A stretch of 64,000 nucleotides of DNA from Phymorhynchus buccinoides (taxonomy: Eukaryota > Mollusca > Gastropoda > Neogastropoda > Raphitomidae). Every line of letters begins with the position of its first letter. The stretch's first letter is position 1. The DNA is taken from contig CM065684.1 of the NCBI GenBank assembly GCA_017654935.2, forward strand, positions 58,974,177 to 59,038,176, read 5' to 3'. Made by a program: the position numbers and the translations under genes. This document shows, piece by piece, positions 49,901 to 58,900 of the stretch. Under the pieces are notes generated by a model. The model saw only the letters and a list, made by a program, of their open reading frames with translations, was not told the DNA's origin and made no database searches.

Positions 49901-52900
49901 CAGTACATCGGACACTGGACCAAGTATGTTGACATTTAGCAAAACTTTGTTGCATTTGTTCATAAAAAGGCAAGGAAGGGGAAGGAATGTGTGTGGAAGG
50001 GGGGGTGGTGCATTCAGAGGGAGAAAGGACTTGGAGGAGAGTGATTTTTCCTGGTAGCAGCCTGAAGCGATTTTCTGTGGTCTGCAGGCTATAAATAAAA
50101 TGATTTGAACTCGGTTGAATGAAGATTGTGGGGATATCGACAAAAAAGATGTGAATGAAAATAAAAGAAATGCGAAAATATTGTTGCAACGGGTAATTAC
50201 ATTATCTTCCTCCGAAGTCGGAGTGTGGCTGCTCACATGGCGGGGTAATAAAAAGCGGTCACACACGTAATGTTCTCATCCCTAGCTGATGCATTTGTAC
50301 CGTAGTGATAAAGTGCTTCAGCTGTTGGGATGATCCCTGGTATCTCTTAGCCAAAGTACGACAAAAACAACAACAAACAGATTATCTGAACATGTGTGTG
50401 TGTGTGTGCGCGCATACGTGTGTGTGTGTGCACGCGCTTGCTTGCTCTCCGTACTTGTGTGAGTACACAGGGTTTTTTGTGTCCCAGAACCGCTGAGCAT
50501 CATGCAGTGATGAGAAAAACCTTCATCTTCCTTCTGTTGATGGTGCTCATTCTGCCATCCCTTGGACTCACCAGGTACGCACAAGTTTCACCCTCAGGGT
50601 CAAGTAGCGGTAGTATGGAGGATGTGCTGAGAAAGGTGACAGAGTGGTTCAGGCGTTCGCCTACCAATTCAATGCATGAGTGTCTCAGGATTGAATCCTG
50701 GCCTCACCCTTTCTTTCCAGTTTGACGTGAAAATTGAACTGAACGCCGAGTCCTTCAGATGGCGCTTTACGCATGGAAAAATTCATTTATTTAGTGTGAG
50801 CACTGTAAGCTCTGTATGAAAGATTTTTGAGGGCAGTGGCTTGGTTTTGTGCATGCACCTACTTGCTTGTTTCTAGTCGGACACAATTATGATTCAAGTG
50901 GGGGTAGTGGTACAGTGAAACCCGTTTAGTACGAATTCCAGGGGAGAGGGCCAATTTACTCGTTGTAAGCATTGCTCGTTCAAACCATTTTATCGATTTT
51001 GGCAACCCTGACGAACCTATCAATCGCTCCTCACATCTACTAAGATGTGCGTGCTGGTAATGTGTGAAAAAGACAGAAAAACGGAAACAACACACTTACC
51101 CAACAAAGCATGGCTGTAAGCCCAGTATCCTGTATCCATAGGGTTTTTAATGCCGATTACAAACACTTTAAAACAGTTTATTAACACACGATAACATCAA
51201 AAACATAAAATTCACACACGCGCTTTAAGAGAAAGTTAAAATTTCCCGGAAGTCACAAGATCAGTGCGCAAAGAGTGAGTCCAGTGTCGTCTGCTTGCGC
51301 TGCAGACACCCAAGTTGTTATATCGGCCAATCAGAATGCCGCTTACATATCGAGGGGTCAGTCAAGATGGCGATGCTGTTCTCAGTGTGTTCTCGTTCTA
51401 GCCAGGTAGTTGTGCAAGAAAGCTTGACTTTGGGATGGCGGTGTGGTTGTAAGTGCGTTCTCGTTCTAACCGTGTAGTTTTTGCATAAAAGCTTGACTTT
51501 GGGAGTCAATAAATTGTACGTTATATGCAAGTTGCTCGTTGTAGCGAGCTCGTTGTATGCAGAATTATTTAACAAGGAAAAAGAAGGCTTGTGGTCGGGA
51601 ATTTTGAAACCACTCGTTAAACACGGGCTCTCGTTTAAACCGTACTCGTACTAAATGGGTTTCCCTGTATTTAGAATTAAAGAAGAATGTGTATGGTTTA
51701 GCCGTAGTTTACTTTCAAATGCATCTGAAAATCATTCAGTTGATGTAATTCCATGTTATGAAGAAAATGTGTTTAACATTCTCCGACCTGGTACAGGCAC
51801 TTATGGGACATTTTTATTGGTACAGATAGTGGGTCGATCCTGGAGATACTGCGATACCAGGAAAGACCCATAGTTCCATGTTATAGGAATCCTCACATAA
51901 TCTTATATTTTATAGTGTACAGTGGAACCTCCCTTATAAGACCTTAAAAAATCATCCCAAATGAGGTCTTATAAGGGAGGTGATTTTGATACTTACAAAG
52001 AAGGGCAATGTCTCAGAGAAGTGGGTCGTATGTGAGAGGGAGTCTTATAATGGGAGGTCTTATAAGGGAGGTTCCACTGTACTCATATTTATTGGAAATC
52101 TTTGATCTTTTGAAAGTGTCACTTTTTTTAATCTACTTTTCTTTCTAATAAAAAACTTTCCTGGTTTACGATGAGAGCAAATAAGTTCTATTGAAACATG
52201 TTCATAATATGTATAACAACTCCAAAATGTCGTTTATTCTTTGGCAAATCTGTAATTTAGACACCCCCTTGTGTTTACCACTCTCAATCTCAAAGTCTGG
52301 TTCTTTCAGTTTCATGACAATAACCCTAGGCTGATCCTAACTCTATCCCTTTCCGGAGAAGACAGACTGTTGCTTCTCAGTGAAAATTTTCAATGAGAAA
52401 ATCTCGGTCTGAAGTACAACCAAAGAGATTCTTTAATCACAATTTATGCTGTTTTTCAGTGCCAAAGCCCTGTTTGAATGGATGGTGGTCAGTGACAACA
52501 AACACGTCCTCTGGAAGTAAGTTTTACATTTTGTTTGTTTTTCCTTCCATTTCTTCACAGTATATCTTCCTACTTTTCTGTTCAATATTTATCACGGTGT
52601 TGGGGGAGATAAATGCAAGAGAAAATGTGTTTGTTTGTGTGTGTGTGTGTGAGTATGCGTGCGAATGTGTGTGTGTGTATGTGTGCGCAGTGATGTCCCA
52701 AGAACCTGGTCATAGGCCATTGACCTATTAGCATTGAAAATGTCCTATTGTGTTCTCCCCTGTCAGGACAGATGTCTGATTAAATTTAACGCTAGCACGC
52801 TTTGTCTTATAGATTTCTGCAAGAGCCTTTGTCCTATTGATTTCTCTTGTCTCAGGACAGATTGTCCCATCATTTCTCGATCCTTGGTACATCACTGTTT

Positions 52901-55900
52901 GCGTGCGTGCATGCGTGTATGTGAAGATGTTTAATATGTTGGGGTCTCTGTGCATGTGGCAGATGTGGGCATTTTTCACTCTTTCACCATGGCAGCACAG
53001 TGATGGGCAAGTTATATTGTGACTGGCCTGTCGCTGTGTTGCCGTGGTGGGGGGTGGGGGGTGTTCACGTGTACAGACACCTTGTCTGTATTGATTGTAT
53101 TGTATTTTGTATTTATCGTAATGTATTGATCGACTGCAAGACAACTTTCCTTGTTTTAAAATGGGGACAATAAATAATGATTGATTGATTGATTGACGAT
53201 GATTCCTAAATAGTTCTGTGGCAAAGGAAAAGAGATAACTCCAAAACAAGAAGAAAATGATGGCATAGGCTATAATTCAGCAACAAGTTAGATCTAGTCG
53301 GAAGCAGACGACAAGGTGCTAAGTTTTGGTGGTGGTGGGGTTTTTTTCCCCCTTGAGAATGAATACGAAGGGTGTCAATCTGTTAGCTTTCATTTGGGGA
53401 ATTGGAGGGTGTGAGAAGGGGCAAAGGAAAACTGCCCAGTGTTCATTCAAAATTCACAATCAACAGAACCAATGTCTCTAGATTTATAGGGGGGTCACCT
53501 GCATATTGTAGGGGGTCTATCTTTATAATTTTTGAAAATGTTTTGTACAACTGTGCATCATGTGAATATGTGCTATGTTTTGTGACGTGCTGGTCTAAAC
53601 CAGACGGCAGTTTTGAACACCAGACACAAACATGGGACCTCAGCATTGCCACCACCTTTGTTTGTGTTCCCTTCAGATGTATATTCCTGCCCAGCAACGG
53701 TTCGTTCTTTGTCAACTACATCATCACGGCCGCCTTAATCGGCACAGGCATGGAGCTGCTGCGATTCACCGAGCTCTTCATGTACGGCCTGAAGCTGCTC
53801 ATGGCTAGATCTCAGGCCGAGAAAGTGGCTGTGCGCAAGGTATTTTAATGTGTGTGTGTTTGTTTGTGTGTCTGTGTGTGTGTGATTCACTGAGCTCTTC
53901 ATGTACGGCCTGAAGCAGCTCATGGCTAGATCACAGGCCGAGAAAGCAGCTGTGCGCAAGGTATTTTAATGTGTGTGTGTGTGTGTAATTCACCAAGCTT
54001 TTCCTGTACGGTCTGAAGCTGCTCATGGCTGGATCTCAGGCCGAGAAAGCAGCTGTGCGCAAGGTATTTTAATGTGTGTGTGTGTGTGTAATTCACCAAG
54101 CTTTTCCTGTATGGTCTGAAGCTGCTCATGGCTGGATCTCAGGCCGAGAAAGTGGCTGTGCGCAAAGTTTTTTAATGTGCGTGTGTGTGTGTGTGTGTGT
54201 GTGATTCACCAAGCTTTTCGTGTATGGCCTGAAACTGCTCATGGCTAGATCTCAGGCTGAGAAAGCGTGTTTGTGTGTCTGTCTGTCTGTGTGTGAATCC
54301 ATTCATGTCTGTGTGTGTTTGTCTGTGTGTGAATCCATTCCCCTGTGTGTGTGTGTCTCTGTCTGTGTGTGAATCCATTCCCCTGTGTGTGTGTCTGTCT
54401 GTCTGTCTGTGTGTGAATCCATTCCTGTCTGTGTGTGTGTTGCAGTCAGTGCTGTGGGACTTTCAATACGGGGCACAGTACGCTTGGATGCTGTGCATCT
54501 TTGCCATAGTGGTCAGCTTCAGCATACCCTGCCCCCTGGTTACTCCATTTGGTCAGTACTATGAAAGACAGAACTGATTTTGAAATGCATTGAGGGAGAG
54601 TGGTGGGTTGGACTGAGCAGAAGGACAATGCTTTACCAGTTTTCTTTTAGAGCCTGTGTGTGTGTGTGCGTGTGCATGCGGCGTGCGTGCGTGCGTGTGT
54701 CAGACAAGAGAGAAAGTCACTTTATTGTTCGTTGATTAGCTTAACCCTTTGCGGACTGCCCATTTGCCCTACGAGCTGATCTCCCTGCCTACAGGCTCTG
54801 TGAGAGAGGTACTAGTTTTATTACAAAGCACACACACAAAAAACAATGAAGTGCTTGCAAATTATTTAAAATTGCGCAACAATTTTAGCGACCATTCCGA
54901 TTCAAATAGCTTCAGAATAAACGTATTTTAGTCATTACTAGTTTCTAGATTGATAAGGAAAGCAGATGGAGGTCTCTGCCCAACAATTTGTCGGGTGCAG
55001 GCGCTTGTAGCTGCACTGGGCAGAACTAGTTAAATGCCTTGTTTTATCGTCATTCTGTTGCTCAGCTTAAATAAGAAAGAAAGAAGCTTGTAGTAGCAGT
55101 TGTTCTTCATACTGACTGTCTGTCACATCGATGTCCCCACAGGTGTGGTATATCTGGGGCTGACACACTTGTAGCAGTTGTTCTTCATACTGACTGTCTG
55201 TCACATCGATGTCTCCACGGGTGTGGTATATCTGGGGCTGACACACTTGTAGCAGTTGTTCTTCATACTGACTGACTGTCACATCGATGTTCCCACGGGT
55301 GTGGTATATCTGGGGCTGACACATTTGTAGCAGTTGTTCTTCATACTGACTGTCTGTCACATCGATGTTCCCACAGGTGTGGTATATCTGGGGCTGACAC
55401 ACTTGTAGCAGTTGTTCTTCATACTGACTGTCTGTCACATCGATGTTCCCACGGGTGTGGTATATCTGGGGCTGACACATTTGTAGCAGTTGTTCTTCAT
55501 ACTGACTGTCTGTCACATCGATGTTCCCACGGGTGTGGTATATCTGGGGCTGACACACTTGTAGCAGTTGTTCTTCATACTGACTGTCTGTCACATCGAT
55601 GTTCCCACGGGTGTGGTATATCTGGGGCTGACACATTTGTAGCAGTTGTTCTTCATACTGACTGTCTGTCACATCGATGTTCCCACGGGTGTGGTATATC
55701 TGGGGCTGACACACTTGTAGCAGTTGTTCTTCATACTGACTGTCTGTCACATCGATGTTCCCACGGGTGTGGTATATCAGGGGCTGACACACTTGTAGCA
55801 GTTGTTCTTCATACTGACTGTCTGTCACATCGATGTCCCCACGGGTGTGGTATATCTGGGGCTGACACACTTGTAGCAGTTGTTCTTCATACTGACTGAC

Positions 55901-58900
55901 TGTCACATCGATGTTCCCACGGGTGTGGTATATCTGGGGCTGACACATTTGTAGCAGTTGTTCTTCATACTGACTGTCTGTCACATCGATGTCCCCACGG
56001 GTGTGGTATATCTGGGGCTGACACACTTGTAGCAGTTGTTCTTCATACTGACTGTCTGTCACATCGATGTTCCCACAGGGTGTGGTATATCTGGGGCTGA
56101 CACACTTGTAGCAGTTGTTCTTCATACTGACTGTCTGTCACATCGATGTTCCCACGGGTGTGGTATATCTGGGGCTGACACACTTGTAGCAGTTGTTCTT
56201 CATACTGACTGTCTGTCACATCGATGTTCCCACGGGTGTGGTATATCTGGGGCTGACACACTTGTAGCAGTTGTTCTTCTGTCTGTCACATCGATTCATA
56301 CTGACTGTCTGTCACATCGATGTTCCCACGGGTGTGGTATATCTGGGGCTGACACACTTGTAGCAGTTGTTCTTCATACTGACTGTCTGTCACATCGATG
56401 TTCCCACGGGTGTGGTATATCTGGGGCTGACACACTTGTAGCAGTTGTTCTTCATACTGACTGTCTGTCACATCGATGTTCCCACGGGTGTGGTATATCA
56501 GGGGCTGACACACTTGTAGCAGTTGTTCTTCATACTGACTGTCTGTCACATCGATGTCCCCACGGGTGTGGTATATCTGGGGCTGACACATTTGTAGCAG
56601 TTGTTCTTCATACTGACTGTCTGTCACATCGATGTCCCCACGGGTGTGGTATATCTGGGGCTGACACACTTGTAGCAGTTGTTCTTCATACTGACTGTCT
56701 GTCACATCGATGTCCCCACGGGTGTGGTATATCTGGGGCTGACACACTTGGTAAACCGATCTTTGGTCTACAACCCTTCCAAGGTCAACAAACAGAAATA
56801 TAATGCTGTGTGTTTTCTCTCTCTCTCTCTTATCATTTAGTGTACTTAAGCCTTAACTTTGCTAGCACCATGGGCGAATACATTCACCCAAGACATCGCT
56901 CTACACTCCCACCAAATGCAAAGACATTCACTGCCAAGTACCCTGCCATGACTGTGCTTATCTATGTTTAACGCTTATGTCACCGTTTCTTCCGTTATCG
57001 GAATGCATGTTGAGATGCAATGGACAACCAAGAACGTCAACAAAATGCATGGCGCTGGAAGAGTTATTAGGCATCGGGTGGATTGTATTATTTTCCCTTT
57101 TAATTACAACCTTTTTAAGATCAACAAAATGTGAGAACATAATATTGTGTGTTTACCTCTTTTAACAAAATGTGAGAACATAATATTGTGTGTTTACCTC
57201 TTTTAACAAAATGTGAGACCATAATATTGTGTGTTTACGTCTTTTAACAAAATGTGAGACCATAATATTGTGTGTTTACATCTTTTAACAAAATGCGAGA
57301 ATATAATATTGTGTGTTTACATCTTTTAACAAAATGTGAGAACATAATATTGTGTGTTTACATCTTTTAACAAAATGCGAGAATATAATATTGTGTGTTT
57401 ACATCTTTTAACAAAATGCGAGAACATAATATTGTGTGTTTACATCTTTTAACAAAATGCGAGAACATAATGTGTGTTTACATCTTTTAACAAAATGCGA
57501 GAACATAATATTGTGTGTTTACCTCTTTTAACAAAATGTGAGACCATAATATTGTGTGTTTACATCTTTTAACAAAATGCGAGAACATAATATTGTGTGT
57601 TTACATCTTTTAACAAAATGCGAGAACATAATGTGTGTTTACATCTTTTAACAAAATGCGAGAACATAATATTGTGTGTTTACATCTTTTAACAAAATGT
57701 GAGAACATAATATTGTGTGTTTACATCTTTTAGCAAAATGCGATAACATAATATTGTGTGTTGACCTCTTTTAGCAAAATGTGAGACCATAATATTGTGT
57801 GTTGACCTCTTTAACCCTTTCACTGCCAGCGATTTTTCAGCCAAATATTTCTGTTAAGCTTCCCTGGGTAAAGAAAAGTTGGCGTCTGCAATACTGTGAA
57901 TCCCCCTATGATATGCTTCAAATAAGCTCTTTCCTTATCTCCAAAAATGACCAATTTTAATTGGATAATAGATCCTAATTCAACATGCATTTTTGTGTCA
58001 TGGGTGTTAAATTAGTGGTGCAGAAATGCGACATCGGCAGTGAAAGGGTTAAAGGTGGACCCTGACGGATGAGTTTTTGCAAGAAACATGTCGAGATCAC
58101 CAGAAAGACAGCCTTTTCAAGGATCGGAACACTCACTTTGCTCTGGTTTCCCATAAATTAAACCGTCAAAATGGCGATTCCTCCTTGGCGGAGATGCCAG
58201 AGAGATTAGCCATTTTGGATGGGGTGGGTGGAGGTCACTTATTGTGGCTGAAGCGTTTTCTTTTCTTGTAGTGCAGTTTTTTTTTTTTAAAGTGAACTAT
58301 TTCCTTTGTTGTGAGCGAAACTCCTTTAGATAAACTGTGTCACAAATTAAAAAATTTTAAAAAAAGGTTTGTATTGCGAAAATTTCGTGCAAACGATTTG
58401 GTCTAACGCAGGCGGCCATTAGAAAAGAAACGGCACACGCCTTCTCTTTGGGTGAAATAATTTGACTTCCAGCACCTCCGCCAAGGAGGAATTGCCAATT
58501 TGACGGTTTGGTTTCTTGGAAACCAGAGCAAAGTGAGTGTTGCAAACTCTATAAAGGGTGTTTTCCTGGTGATCTGGACGTGTTTCTTGCAAAAACTCAT
58601 CCGTCAGGGTGTCCTTTTAAAGAAGTTCTTTAGAGTGTGTTTTCTCTCTCCCTAAAGGACTGGTGTACCTGGGCCTGAAGCACCTGGTTGACCGCTACAA
58701 CATCTTCTTTGCCTACAACCCCTCCAAGATCAACAAGCACATCCACAGCTCGGCGGTCACCTTCGTGCTGTGGTCGGTCATCATGCTGCAGATCTCCATC
58801 ACCTTCTTCACTGGACTTAGGGCAGGTCAGTGCAGTCTACCCTATTTTGTCGGACTATAAGGTGATACTTTTTTTCCAAGACTGAGATCCCTGCGCCTTA

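Noticed and set aside
50633..50710. A tRNA-Ser/Leu gene
   Set aside because: B box and variable arm resemble one, but stems are mismatched and a SINE body follows.
55067..56747. Minus-strand frames of 352 and 153 residues with a 26-residue repeat
   Set aside because: A product of the 78-bp array; no start context, splice evidence or domain.
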